DNA of 64,000 bases from the NCBI RefSeq assembly GCF_009363115.1, contig NZ_CP045298.1, positions 4,585,501 through 4,649,500 of the forward strand. Direction: 5' to 3'. A program made the translations under genes and the position numbers. This document shows positions 1-8,299 of this stretch, in pieces (the first letter of the stretch is position 1; each line of letters begins with the position of its first letter). This stretch comes from Paenibacillus brasilensis (lineage in GTDB: Bacteria > Bacillota > Bacilli > Paenibacillales > Paenibacillaceae). The notes below the pieces were generated by a model that saw only the letters and a list, made by a program, of their open reading frames with translations, was not told the DNA's origin and searched no databases.

Positions 1-1266
1 ACGGTCATTCTCGAAGGGATTAAGGACGGTCAAGCCATGAAGGAGCACACGGTTGTGGAGTGTGTAACCCGCGGGCTCAATCCGTACGGCTCAGATTATG
101 TTGAATATGAGGCGTTATCCCAAAAGCCTGAACTGCGCTTTGTCGTATCGAACACGACGGAGGCAGGGATCACTTATATGCCAGAGGATCGGCTGGAAGA
201 TCGTCCGCAAAAGAGCTTTCCAGGGAAGCTGGCTGCTTTCCTGTACAAGCGCTTTCAATTTTTCGGAGGCGATCAAAATAAAGGACTGGTGATCATTCCG
301 TGCGAGCTGATCGACCGCAATGGTGATGCGCTCAAGGAGATTGTGCTGAGATATGCTGATCAATGGGGGCTTGGGGCCGAATTTACAGCATGGCTTGAGG
401 AAGCAAATACATTCTGCAACAGTTTGGTAGACCGGATTGTACCTGGTTATCCCAGAGACCGGATTCATGAAATTCAAGCCGAATTGGGCTACAAGGACGA
501 TTTGGTGGTTGTGGGCGAACAGTATCATCTGTGGGTCATTGAAGGACCGCAATGGCTGAAGGAGGAATTGCCAGCTCATTTGGCGGGATTGAATGTGCTG
601 ATTGTTGACGACATGTCGCCTTACCGTACACGTAAGGTGCGTATTTTGAATGGGGCGCATATGGCGCTTACACCTGTCGCTTATTTATATGGCCTGGATA
701 CGGTGGGGCAGGCGGTCGAGCATGATGTTATGGGCGTTTTTATCCAAGCGCTGATTCGAGAAGAAATTATTTCGACACTGGACTCCCCGGAAGCGGAATT
801 GGATCTATATGCCGACGATGTTATTGAACGTTTCCGTAATCCATATGTAAATCATTATGTCATGAGCATCGCTCTGAATTCGGTGTCCAAGTTCAAGACA
901 CGGAACTTGCCGTCCTTGCTACAGTATGTGAAGCAGCATAAGGCACTGCCTGCCAAAATGGTATTTTCGCTGGCGTCCCTGCTCGTATTTTACCGGGGAG
1001 ACAGAAACGGTGAGCCAATCGCCCTGGCAGACGAAGCGGAAGTATTGGGTGCGTTTGGTGAGCTGTGGAGTAGATATGACGGAAGCCTTGCCGAAGCGCA
1101 GCAATTAACTGAACAGGTACTTGGCAAGCAGGCATGGTGGGGGCAAGACCTGAACCAGGTCGAAGGGCTGACTGAACAGACGGCACAGCACGTGTATGAA
1201 ATGACAAGCAGAGGAATAAAGGAGACGCTGGAATCTCTAACCGGGAACGGCGTGCCTAGAGCATAA
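1..1266 (+). CDS. uxaB: Tagaturonate reductase (altronate oxidoreductase), 5' end outside window
   Basis: The reading frame is open from the first base, so the N-terminus lies upstream; 421 residues are visible of a family usually near 480-500. UxaB is a cytoplasmic NAD-dependent long-chain mannitol-dehydrogenase-type enzyme that reduces tagaturonate to altronate in galacturonate catabolism. Family-typical stretches are visible: VILEGIKDGQ at the edge, VVSNTTEAGI just after it, and the C-terminal helical domain with ALTPVAYLYG and NPYVNHYVMSIALNSVSKF. The first in-window ATG (37) is internal, not the start. The gene is followed after 17 bases by uxaA on the same strand, which is the usual uxaB-uxaA pairing and supports the call. 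The product name rests on recognised motifs and context, not on a search. Confidence 0.88.
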   Translation, partial: TVILEGIKDGQAMKEHTVVECVTRGLNPYGSDYVEYEALSQKPELRFVVSNTTEAGITYMPEDRLEDRPQKSFPGKLAAFLYKRFQFFGGDQNKGLVIIPCELIDRNGDALKEIVLRYADQWGLGAEFTAWLEEANTFCNSLVDRIVPGYPRDRIHEIQAELGYKDDLVVVGEQYHLWVIEGPQWLKEELPAHLAGLNVLIVDDMSPYRTRKVRILNGAHMALTPVAYLYGLDTVGQAVEHDVMGVFIQALIREEIISTLDSPEAELDLYADDVIERFRNPYVNHYVMSIALNSVSKFKTRNLPSLLQYVKQHKALPAKMVFSLASLLVFYRGDRNGEPIALADEAEVLGAFGELWSRYDGSLAEAQQLTEQVLGKQAWWGQDLNQVEGLTEQTAQHVYEMTSRGIKETLESLTGNGVPRA

Positions 1267-1283
1267 GCAAGGAGGAAACCGGA

Positions 1284-2783
1284 ATGCTGGAATTCATTCA
1301 AATACATGATTAAGATAACGTGGCTGTCGCTCTGCGTGATTATAAGCGGGGAGAGACACTGGCGTGGGGAGAACAAGAAGATCAGCGCGTAGAGCTGTCC
1401 GACGATGTTGCGCGCGGGCATAAAATTGCGCTACAGAACATATCTGAAGGTGAGCATGTGCTGAAATACGGATATCCCATCGGTCATGCCACTCAGCCCA
1501 TTCAGGCCGGGCAGCATGTGCACACGCATAATACGAAGACAAATCTGACAGGCGTCGAGGAATATACCTACAGCCCTAAGCCAGCGCCCCTTTTATATGA
1601 ACAGGAGAACCGGACGTTTCAAGGCTTTCGCCGTAAAGACGGTCGTGTGGGGATTCGCAATGAGTTGTGGATTGTCCCAACGATCGGTTGTGTGAACGGG
1701 ATTGCCGAGCTTATTTTGAACCGCTTCAAGCAGGAAGTGGGCGATATTTCGCCTTTTGAAAATGCACTTGTGCTCAAGCATAACTACGGTTGTTCTCAGC
1801 TTGGGGATGATCATGCCTATACACGCACAATTTTAGTTGATGCCGTGAAGCACGCGAACGCAGGCGGTGTACTTGTTCTTGGTTTGGGCTGCGAGAACAA
1901 CGAGATGAAGGAATTCAAGGAAGCTATCAGTGAATATGATACGGAGCGGGTAAAATTTTTGCTGTCTCAGGAAGTATCGGATGAGGTGGAGGAAGGGGTA
2001 CGGCTGCTGCATGGAATTTTTGCGGCTGTCCAAGAGGGTCGGCGTGAGCCTGTGCCTTTATCCGAGCTGAATATTGGCTTGAAATGCGGCGGCTCTGACG
2101 GCCTGTCAGGCATTACTGCCAATCCACTGCTCGGACGATTGTCGGATTATATGGCAGCGCAGGGTGGAACAACGGTGCTGACTGAGGTGCCTGAAATGTT
2201 CGGTGCAGAGACCATTTTAATGGAGCGTGCCGCCGATGAGCAAGTATTCGGAAAGATTGTACATCTGATTAACGATTTTAAGCAATATTTTCTGGATTAC
2301 AAGCAGCCAGTATACGAAAACCCGTCACCGGGCAATAAAGCAGGGGGCATCACGACACTAGAGGATAAATCACTGGGCTGTACGCAAAAATCCGGGTCCT
2401 CTACGGTCACCGATGTTATTCAATACGGGGAGCGTCTCAAGACCAAAGGACTCAACCTGCTCAGCGCACCGGGGAACGATCTGGTTGCTTCTTCGGCACT
2501 CGCAGCAGCGGGCTGCCAGCTCGTTATTTTCACAACCGGACGCGGCACGCCTTTTGGCTCCTTTGTTCCGACGATGAAGGTATCGACCAACTCACCTCTC
2601 TATCAGGCTAAGCCCCATTGGATCGACTACAACGCCGGTTCGTTGGTGGAGGATGTCAGTATGGAAGATGCGCTCCGCAACTTTGTGGATTATATTGTCG
2701 ATGTAGCCAGCGGAACCTGGGTGAATAATGAGAAAAACAATTTCAGGGAGCTTGCTATTTTTAAAAACGGCGTTACGTTATAG
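1284..2783 (+). pseudogene. uxaA: Altronate dehydratase with an in-frame stop at codon 10
   Basis: UxaA dehydrates altronate to 2-keto-3-deoxygluconate. The natural start is ATG 1284, preceded by GGAGG at 1271-1275, and reads MLEFIQIHD followed by TAA (1311-1313), then continues in the same frame with DNVAVALRDYKRGE, which is the conserved UxaA N-terminus. The stop replaces what is normally a lysine-type position, so a single AAA-to-TAA change would explain it. The remaining 487 codons are intact to TAG 2783 and contain the SAF-like N-domain and the C-terminal dehydratase region (KCGGSDGLSG, KSGSSTVTDV, GAP-like APGNDLVASSALAAAG). A GTG at 1320 could allow reinitiation, but no ribosome binding site precedes it. 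It may be a real nonsense mutation, a tolerated restart, or a base-call error. Confidence 0.8.
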
Positions 2784-2906
2784 AAGCTTGGAACACATCG
2801 GGAGGCGGAATTTATTCCGCTTCCTTTTTACGCTGTATATCTCTAAATAGGTGTGCTAGACTTTAGGGGAAACACGCCGAATCGCGTTAGAATAGGAGGG
2901 AATACA

Positions 2907-3353
2907 GTGCAAAATGCAATTATAGCTTATCGTGAAGAAAATCATGATCAGCTCGTAGATATTTGGCACCGGGCTGTACGCCGGACACACACTTTTTTAG
3001 AGGAAGAGGATATCCAATTTTATCATCATATCGTGCGCAATGGCGCCCTTAGAGAAGTCGAAATTTGGATGGCATGGAATGAAAGTCAAGGTCCAACAGG
3101 GTTTATCGGGCTGGACGGGCCCAAAATAGAGATGCTATTTGTCGATCCTGAGTTTCATGGGCAGGGCATAGGCAGTCGGCTCATCCAGCATGCCGGGAAA
3201 ATAAAAGGTACACACCTCAAAGTGGACGTAAATGAGCAAAATGAGAAAGCACATGCATTTTACAAGCATCTCGGCTTTGTCCAAACAGGACGATCCGAAC
3301 TGGATGGATCAGGTCGGGCATTTCCTTTGCTTCATATGGAGTGGAACCAGTAA
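2907..3353 (+). CDS. GNAT acetyltransferase, YjaB-like
   Basis: This 148-residue protein is a single GNAT-fold N-acetyltransferase. Start GTG 2907 was chosen because AGGAGGG (2894-2900) sits six bases upstream; an in-frame GTG at 2853 has no such site. The acetyl-CoA pyrophosphate loop is visible as a V-x-x-x-x-x-GQGIGSRL element (PEFHGQGIGSRLIQ), followed by the beta-bulge and KVDVNEQNEKAHAFYKHLGF, which closely resembles E. coli YjaB (NEQNEQA-FYKKVGF). The C-terminus GRAFPLLHM also fits YjaB. The substrate is unknown. It stands alone: uxaA ends 123 bases upstream and a perfect inverted repeat follows about 75 bases downstream. Confidence 0.85.
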   Translation: MQNAIIAYREENHDQLVDIWHRAVRRTHTFLEEEDIQFYHHIVRNGALREVEIWMAWNESQGPTGFIGLDGPKIEMLFVDPEFHGQGIGSRLIQHAGKIKGTHLKVDVNEQNEKAHAFYKHLGFVQTGRSELDGSGRAFPLLHMEWNQ

Positions 3354-3428
3354 ACGAAGGATATCCGCCCCCATGTTCATAACTGGAATATATTATCATA
3401 ATTTTGTTGCCACACATTTGATTTTATG

Positions 3429-3469
3429 ATATAACTTAATTACGTAATAAATACGTAATTAAGTTATAT
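3429..3469. repeat. Perfect 18-bp inverted repeat with 5-base loop
   Basis: The arms 3429-3446 and 3452-3469 are exact reverse complements (ATATAACTTAATTACGTA and its complement) around ATAAA. It is AT-rich with no long T-run on either side, so it is not a textbook terminator. It lies between the acetyltransferase and the TPR regulator, about 70 bases before the regulator start, so it may be an operator or a bidirectional terminator. Confidence 0.75.
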
Positions 3470-3536
3470 TTTAGATGGAACGTAGATCATGCTTTTGTTT
3501 GATGAGTACTAAAAGTCGGACAAGGAGGTGGGGAGG

Positions 3537-4394
3537 GTGGATGATCTCGTTCACTCCCATATCACAGATCTGGACACACTTGTTAACATGATTAAGCTGT
3601 CATTTTCATTTGCAGACGGAGCCGACATGATTGCTTTATGTGATCATCTGTATAACCAGGCCAGCCAAAAGTATCAGGAGCTGCAGCTTTATAAAGCGCG
3701 CAAGAAGCCTGTACAACTCATACATAACAAACGGCCGCTAGTATATTATTACGGCTACAGTCATCTTATGAAAGGCATGGCCTTCCAAAAACAGGGCAAT
3801 TATGAAGCCGCCCGCGATTGTATCGAAAAATATGCGGAATTGGGCTGGTTTAATGGGCTTGATCCGTATGGTGAAGCAGAGGTCGAATATTATCGGCATG
3901 CCGCCAGAGCCAATCTGTATGCCCTTGATATTTTGTCCGGTCATTCTGAAGCGCTAGAGGATTACGTCCAATTTCTTCGAGACAATCCGGAAGAGCTGTT
4001 ACCGGGGCTTCTTTCCATCGTAGAGGGAGCGTACAGGTATGACTACCCTTTAGAGGATATACTTCAATCATTTGCCGAACAAATTGATGATTTCAAATAT
4101 TTTGAAGAGCCTGTAAACGTATCTTATTATTTTCGCTTCTGCTATCAACTGGCTCTCTACTATATCAAGCAGCAACAGGTTACAGCCGCATTGGATTATA
4201 TTCTGCAATCCCTCATGCTGTCAGATACCCTGGGTATGGAACATGAGCATGAGTTTAGAAAATGCACCGCTATATTTGAGGTTTTCCGAACCCAAGCTAC
4301 AGCAACACAGCAAGACCAATATATAACTATTCTAAAAGGAGTGTTAAAGGATGAAAAAATTGATTTCACGGCCGTTGTCGCTCAGTCTGTTTAG
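3537..4394 (+). CDS. TPR-type (RRNPP/Rap-like) peptide-responsive regulator
   Basis: This 285-residue, largely helical protein carries tetratricopeptide-like repeats, for example YYGYSHLMKGMAFQKQGNYEAARDCIEKYAELG (about residues 68-100) and YYFRFCYQLALYYIKQQQVTAALDYIL (about 203-230). I see no obvious N-terminal helix-turn-helix, so it resembles Rap/AloR receptors or a receptor that lost its DNA-binding domain. GTG 3537 is preferred over GTG 3528 because AAGGAGG (3522-3528) is eight bases upstream of the former and overlaps the latter. The 3' end overlaps the start of a small signal-peptide-like gene in another frame, the arrangement of rap-phr and of the Alo loci described in P. polymyxa. 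The specific output pathway (sporulation, competence, other) cannot be told from sequence. Confidence 0.72.
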   Translation: MDDLVHSHITDLDTLVNMIKLSFSFADGADMIALCDHLYNQASQKYQELQLYKARKKPVQLIHNKRPLVYYYGYSHLMKGMAFQKQGNYEAARDCIEKYAELGWFNGLDPYGEAEVEYYRHAARANLYALDILSGHSEALEDYVQFLRDNPEELLPGLLSIVEGAYRYDYPLEDILQSFAEQIDDFKYFEEPVNVSYYFRFCYQLALYYIKQQQVTAALDYILQSLMLSDTLGMEHEHEFRKCTAIFEVFRTQATATQQDQYITILKGVLKDEKIDFTAVVAQSV

Positions 4395-4458
4395 CTTGCT
4401 GGTGTTTGTTACAAGTCATGACCTCATCTCGGTATTTTATCATGGAGCCAATCATTAG
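4351..4458 (+). CDS. Candidate secreted signal-peptide precursor (Phr/Alo-like)
   Basis: A 35-codon gene overlaps the last 44 bases of the TPR regulator in a different frame. It has a ribosome binding site (AAAGGAG at 4335-4341, AAAGG at 4346-4350) and begins MKKLISRP, followed by a hydrophobic stretch LSLSLFSLLVFV and a short polar tail ending SVFYHGANH. A basic start, hydrophobic export segment and short C-terminal tail are the hallmarks of Phr/PapR/Alo pre-peptides, whose last 5-10 residues are released and re-imported. The mature signal is therefore probably within the last residues (for example FYHGANH). The pairing with the overlapping receptor is inference from gene arrangement. Confidence 0.65.
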   Translation: MKKLISRPLSLSLFSLLVFVTSHDLISVFYHGANH

Positions 4459-4546
4459 CAGGTAGAGTTAAGTAGACCAAAAAATTTTTTAGCAGATATG
4501 GATTAGATGCAAAGAGTTTGAAGTGAAAAATTTGACGTAAGGCATA

Positions 4547-4594
4547 CCAAATAGCAAGCAAGCTCATTATAATCAGGGTTTACTTGCTATTTGG
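4547..4594. terminator. Inverted repeat between convergent genes
   Basis: CCAAATAGCAAG (4547-4558) pairs perfectly with CTTGCTATTTGG (4583-4594) across a 24-base loop. It sits between the signal-peptide gene and the convergent membrane-protein gene, so it may terminate both. The T-rich stretch CGTTTATTT after it is weak. Confidence 0.5.
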
Positions 4595-4601
4595 CGTTTA
4601 T

Positions 4602-5492
4602 TTAAGCCGTTGTAGACTTATGCAGGAGACCCTGTTCTGAGGGGTGCAATGAAATCCGCGTTTGTTGGTAAGCTGGGAATGTTTCTTCTGTACGATATGT
4701 CCCAATTTTTAGTGCTGTATCCAGTGCTCGCAATAAGGAGCCTATGAACTGCTCTGGAGAAAAGAAAATACTTTTCCCGACCATATGGATGTGAAGCTCG
4801 TTATGGTCACGGTTGCTCACAGACAGCAATATTCCTTTTCCCTGAAAGCCGGTACCGATTACTCGTACCTTGTTTATACCCGAGAGCAGCATTTCTGTTT
4901 TCACCGCACGTCCCTGCTCCTCCACAAACACAGAAATCAGTCGCTTGTCCGTAACGATAACAATTTGATTACCGCGAAATGTATGGGTTAGATGTACAAA
5001 ATCCTTATACACTCCAATCGGTTGTTCCTGCGGAGAAATCATCCCCATCCGTACAAACCCATCCAGTTCGGCGGCATCCGGCTCCTGATGATTTTTAATC
5101 CGTTTCTTAATACTGAACTGAATCGTCAGAATAGCAAGGATGACTATGAGAAAAGAGGTTGGCCGCGTGTCGAACACAAAGATCATCAAGATGATAAAGG
5201 CACCCGCCAGCCACTGCGCCCAAGTGAGATAACGAAGCTTCTGTTGAACTGTACGGCGATAATAACCATAGCCTTTTCCCGGCTGATACTCCTTGGTGAA
5301 CTTTGACATACCACGCATCAGTGTTAAAGCATAGATCCCTAGAACTGTCATTCCCAGCGAGAGGAGCGTCAGAAGCCATTCTTGAGCTGCAACGCCAACC
5401 AAGGTGCACAGACCAAACATAATGATCGCCAGCCAGCAAACAACCTTTTTGAATCGCATCTTTTTTTGAATCGAACGAACTAATTCTTCCAT
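4602..5492 (-). CDS. Four-helix membrane protein of unknown function
   Basis: I do not recognise the family. The start is the ATG at 5492, because AGGAGG (complement of 5501-5506) lies eight bases upstream; the frame extends further but without a ribosome site. The 296-residue product begins MEELVRSIQKKMRFKK and has two pairs of hydrophobic segments (about residues 18-60 and 92-130), then a basic linker RIKNHQ and a soluble C-terminal half with repeated beta-strand-like stretches (IVIVTDKRLISVFVEEQGR, VRVIGTGFQGKGILLSVSNR) that recall bacterial PH-type domains. That comparison is a guess. It is single, convergent with the TPR regulator and faces a 344-base spacer upstream. Confidence 0.7.
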   Translation of the reverse strand: MEELVRSIQKKMRFKKVVCWLAIIMFGLCTLVGVAAQEWLLTLLSLGMTVLGIYALTLMRGMSKFTKEYQPGKGYGYYRRTVQQKLRYLTWAQWLAGAFIILMIFVFDTRPTSFLIVILAILTIQFSIKKRIKNHQEPDAAELDGFVRMGMISPQEQPIGVYKDFVHLTHTFRGNQIVIVTDKRLISVFVEEQGRAVKTEMLLSGINKVRVIGTGFQGKGILLSVSNRDHNELHIHMVGKSIFFSPEQFIGSLLRALDTALKIGTYRTEETFPAYQQTRISLHPSEQGLLHKSTTA

Positions 5493-5836
5493 TTTGTAAT
5501 CCTCCTGATTTAGGTACATAGGTAATGATTGGAATATCATATAGTCTTATCGTATCATCTGATAGTCTTTTTTCGTAAATTCATTCAAACGATATTATAT
5601 TTATGAATATTTAGTGTCCAAGTCGTGTTTTTTAACAACATGGTTCTGAAAATGGAAGGGATCATAAAGTAGCAGTTTTGAGTGAGGAATTAAGCGGTAA
5701 TGGGAAGTAAGGGTGGAGAAAACTTCACTGCCTTTTTACCCTTATCCTGATATAATGAGTGTAAGTATAACCATGTCCTTCGATCAGAAAGTTTGTACAC
5801 ATATGAGATGAATCGCCAAACGGAAGGGGAGAGCAT
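5493..5836. promoter_or_regulatory. Intergenic spacer with extended -10 promoter for the DUF3891 gene
   Basis: This stretch holds no supportable gene. TGATATAAT at 5748-5756 is an extended -10 element about 80 bases before the DUF3891 start; no good -35 is spaced to it. A strong ribosome site (GGAAGGGGAGAG, 5821-5832) precedes ATG 5837. The left part is AT-rich and should hold the promoter of the leftward membrane-protein gene. Confidence 0.5.
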
Positions 5837-6649
5837 ATGGTTATTTATGAAACGGACCAAGCTTATGTAATGACGACGCAGCATGACCATGCCCACATTT
5901 CAGGTGAGCTGGCTTCACAATGGGAAGAGAATGCCTTTAAGAATCGACGGCATAAGCAGGATTTTGTATATGCAGCTAAGGAGCATGACCGAGGTTGGAT
6001 GAAGTTAGACGCTGCTCCTTTCTGGAATGATCATGTATCTGCACCTTATACATTTATTGATTTTCCGCTCAGTCCTCGTTTTGTGTTCTATCATTTGGGG
6101 ATTGATGAAGTGGAGCAAGTGAATTCGTATGCGGCGCTGCTGTGCAGCTTGATGTACAAGGAGCTGGTCGGACGGACTGAGCATGAAAATACTCAGGACA
6201 AGCAGATTACGCGTGCTTATCAGGAGGTGGAGGAACAGCGTCGACACAGGCTCAAACAGGAGCTGGCAGGCGGCGTTACCTTCGAACATCAGGTGCGTAC
6301 AGATGTGCGCAGAATGTTGTTCTGCGATGAATTGAGTCTGTTTCTGTGCAGCCGGCAGCCAGGGACACCTGCGGCAGATTATGAGTGGTTTGCTGATGGT
6401 TTGAGTTTCCCGACTGTACGACATGAAGGCGGGCGGGTTCGGGCCGAATGGTTATCAGTTCAGACGGTGGGTCTTTCCTATTTTCCTTTTAAAGGGAAGG
6501 TGGGGATTACTCATACCTTTAAGCAGGTGGACAAAGAGCAAATTCATACTTCAGGTCTTCTGCAAGCCTACCGTTCCTCCGAATGGAGGCATCGAACCTT
6601 TACCGTTGAACATATCATGGAAGTAGAAAAACACAAGGAGAATGCCTGA
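5837..6649 (+). CDS. DUF3891 family protein
   Basis: This 270-residue soluble protein begins MVIYETDQAYVMTTQHDHAHISGELASQWEE; the TQHDHA-SGxLA-W pattern near the N-terminus is typical of DUF3891. His-Asp pairs (QHDHAH at residues 15-20, KEHDRGW near 47-53) suggest a metal-dependent HD-like fold, but no activity is established. ATG 5837 has a good ribosome site (GGGGAGAG) just upstream. The gene is monocistronic, with an extended -10 promoter before it and a hairpin terminator after it. No functional clue comes from neighbours. Confidence 0.8.
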   Translation: MVIYETDQAYVMTTQHDHAHISGELASQWEENAFKNRRHKQDFVYAAKEHDRGWMKLDAAPFWNDHVSAPYTFIDFPLSPRFVFYHLGIDEVEQVNSYAALLCSLMYKELVGRTEHENTQDKQITRAYQEVEEQRRHRLKQELAGGVTFEHQVRTDVRRMLFCDELSLFLCSRQPGTPAADYEWFADGLSFPTVRHEGGRVRAEWLSVQTVGLSYFPFKGKVGITHTFKQVDKEQIHTSGLLQAYRSSEWRHRTFTVEHIMEVEKHKENA

Positions 6650-6680
6650 CCGTCTTCCGATACGGTTCTGGACAGCCCAA

Positions 6681-6718
6681 AGCCTCCCTGAATAAATCTA
6701 CTCAGAGAGGCTCACTTT
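6681..6718. terminator. Rho-independent terminator after DUF3891 gene
   Basis: AGCCTCCCTGA (6681-6691) pairs with TCAGAGAGGCT (6702-6712) with one mismatch and is followed by CACTTTTCTT. It may also serve the convergent small gene. Confidence 0.65.
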
Positions 6719-6733
6719 TCTTGCTTTAAAGCT

Positions 6734-6871
6734 TTAAGATTTTGTAGATGTTTTCGCGCGGCTGACGAATGTCTGTACCTTGTTCAGCATCTTATCGCGT
6801 GCCCCTTTATTTCTCATCAGATACGTAACACCCATTCCCAATGCGGCTATCACCCATTTTTTATTTTTCAT
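6734..6871 (-). CDS. 45-residue basic membrane-anchored small protein
   Basis: A short gene on the minus strand starts at ATG 6871 with a perfect AAGGAGGTG ribosome site upstream (complement of 6878-6886). The product begins MKNKKWVIAALGMGVTYLMR, giving one hydrophobic segment (residues 6-19) followed by a basic tail RNKGARDKMLNKVQTFVSRA. It resembles the short single-span proteins found in many Bacillales genomes, but I cannot assign a family or role. The strong ribosome site and the clean stop before the shared terminator support a real gene. Confidence 0.65.
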   Translation of the reverse strand: MKNKKWVIAALGMGVTYLMRNKGARDKMLNKVQTFVSRAKTSTKS

Positions 6872-7130
6872 GAATAACACCTCCTTAATGATCATGCTGT
6901 TATAACACCAACGATGTAAATGAATCCAAAATGTGAATTGATGAACTAGATTTTACGATTTAGTGCTTCCTTGCGGTCATTCCGCATAACTATGATTTTA
7001 CCCTTTCCATGAAATCTTACCCGCTCCATCGGCAATGAAACGATTATGAGTGTCTATTCACGTTTAATGGATATTATCAAAATATCCAGCCGCAGTTGCT
7101 TCAGACGTACCTGACAGGGAGGTCTTTGTG

Positions 7131-8276
7131 ATGAGAAAGAAGGAAGTGGTGGCCATGCTGCTTGCCGGCGGGCAGGGCAAAAGACTCAAAGGACTGACCC
7201 GGACACTTGCCAAACCGGCTGTATTTTTTGGAGGAACCTACCGCATCATTGATTTCCCCCTTAGTAATTGCGCCCATTCTGGTATTGACACAGTAGGTGT
7301 ATTAACCCAGTACGAACCGTTGGTGCTTCATTCGTACATCGGCGTAGGCAGTGACTGGGATTTGGATCGCCTGGATGGAGGAGTTTTTGTGTTGCCCCCG
7401 CATGAAAAAGAAGACGGGAATAATTGGTATAGAGGTACTGCGGATGCGATTTACCGTAACCTGCATTTTTTGGATCAATATGACCCGGAGCACGTACTGA
7501 TTTTGTCAGGGGATCACATCTATAAAATGGACTACAGTCTCATGCTTGACTTTCACAAGGAAAAGGGAGCAGATTGCACGATTTCTGTCATCGACGTCAC
7601 GATTCAGGAAGCCAAACGATTCGGGATACTAAACGCGGACGATGACCTGAAAATATACGACTTTGAGGAGAAGCCGGAACAGCCGAAAAGTACATTGGCC
7701 TCGATGGGCATTTATTTGTTCAAATGGGAGGTACTGCGTCGCTATCTGCTGGAAAGTGCAAGCGATTCTGAATCCTCGCATGATTTTGGCAAGGATATCA
7801 TTCCGATGCTGCTCCAGCATGGGCGGTCGCTGTATGCATATCCGTTTGCCAGCTACTGGAAGGATGTGGGTACGATTCAGAGCTTGTGGGAGGCTAACAT
7901 GGATCTTCTGGCTCAGGACCCGCCATTGGATTTGAATGACCCTTTCTGGCGTATCTATACTCGCAGTCCCAATCAACCGGCTCAGTACATCACCCAGCGA
8001 GCGGTGCTGAAAAACAGCATCGTAAATGAAGGCTGCACGGTGGATGGAGAAGTAAGGCATTCTGTGCTGTTCTATGGGGTCGAAGTAGGCAGGGACAGCG
8101 TTATTACCGAGTCTGTCATTATGCCGAATGTAAAAATTGGACGCAATGTACGCATTCACCGGGCTATCGTGAACGAAAACGTCATTATTGATGACAATAC
8201 GGTCATTGGATCTGAGGATAGCTCGAATGAGGTTATTTTGTTCGATCAGGAAAGCAAGCTTCATGCACGAATATAA
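7131..8276 (+). CDS. glgC: Glucose-1-phosphate adenylyltransferase
   Basis: GlgC makes ADP-glucose from ATP and glucose-1-phosphate, the first committed step of glycogen synthesis. The nucleotide-binding signature [14 protein letters not shown] and the following [20 protein letters not shown] are at residues about 10-45, and [10 protein letters not shown] and the C-terminal left-handed beta-helix repeats ([28 protein letters not shown]) complete the usual 380-residue length. ATG 7131 follows GGGAGG at 7118-7123; an adjacent in-frame GTG (7128) is less likely. It begins the glgC-glgD-glgP cluster. The glycogen synthase and branching enzyme genes are not in the window. Confidence 0.95.
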   Translation: MRKKEVVAMLLAGGQGKRLKGLTRTLAKPAVFFGGTYRIIDFPLSNCAHSGIDTVGVLTQYEPLVLHSYIGVGSDWDLDRLDGGVFVLPPHEKEDGNNWYRGTADAIYRNLHFLDQYDPEHVLILSGDHIYKMDYSLMLDFHKEKGADCTISVIDVTIQEAKRFGILNADDDLKIYDFEEKPEQPKSTLASMGIYLFKWEVLRRYLLESASDSESSHDFGKDIIPMLLQHGRSLYAYPFASYWKDVGTIQSLWEANMDLLAQDPPLDLNDPFWRIYTRSPNQPAQYITQRAVLKNSIVNEGCTVDGEVRHSVLFYGVEVGRDSVITESVIMPNVKIGRNVRIHRAIVNENVIIDDNTVIGSEDSSNEVILFDQESKLHARI

Positions 8277-8299
8277 CCCGGATAAGGACGGTGTCCGCT

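Noticed and set aside
2853-2906. Upstream GTG start for the acetyltransferase
   Set aside because: The extra 18 residues do not resemble the family and GTG 2907 has a perfect ribosome site.
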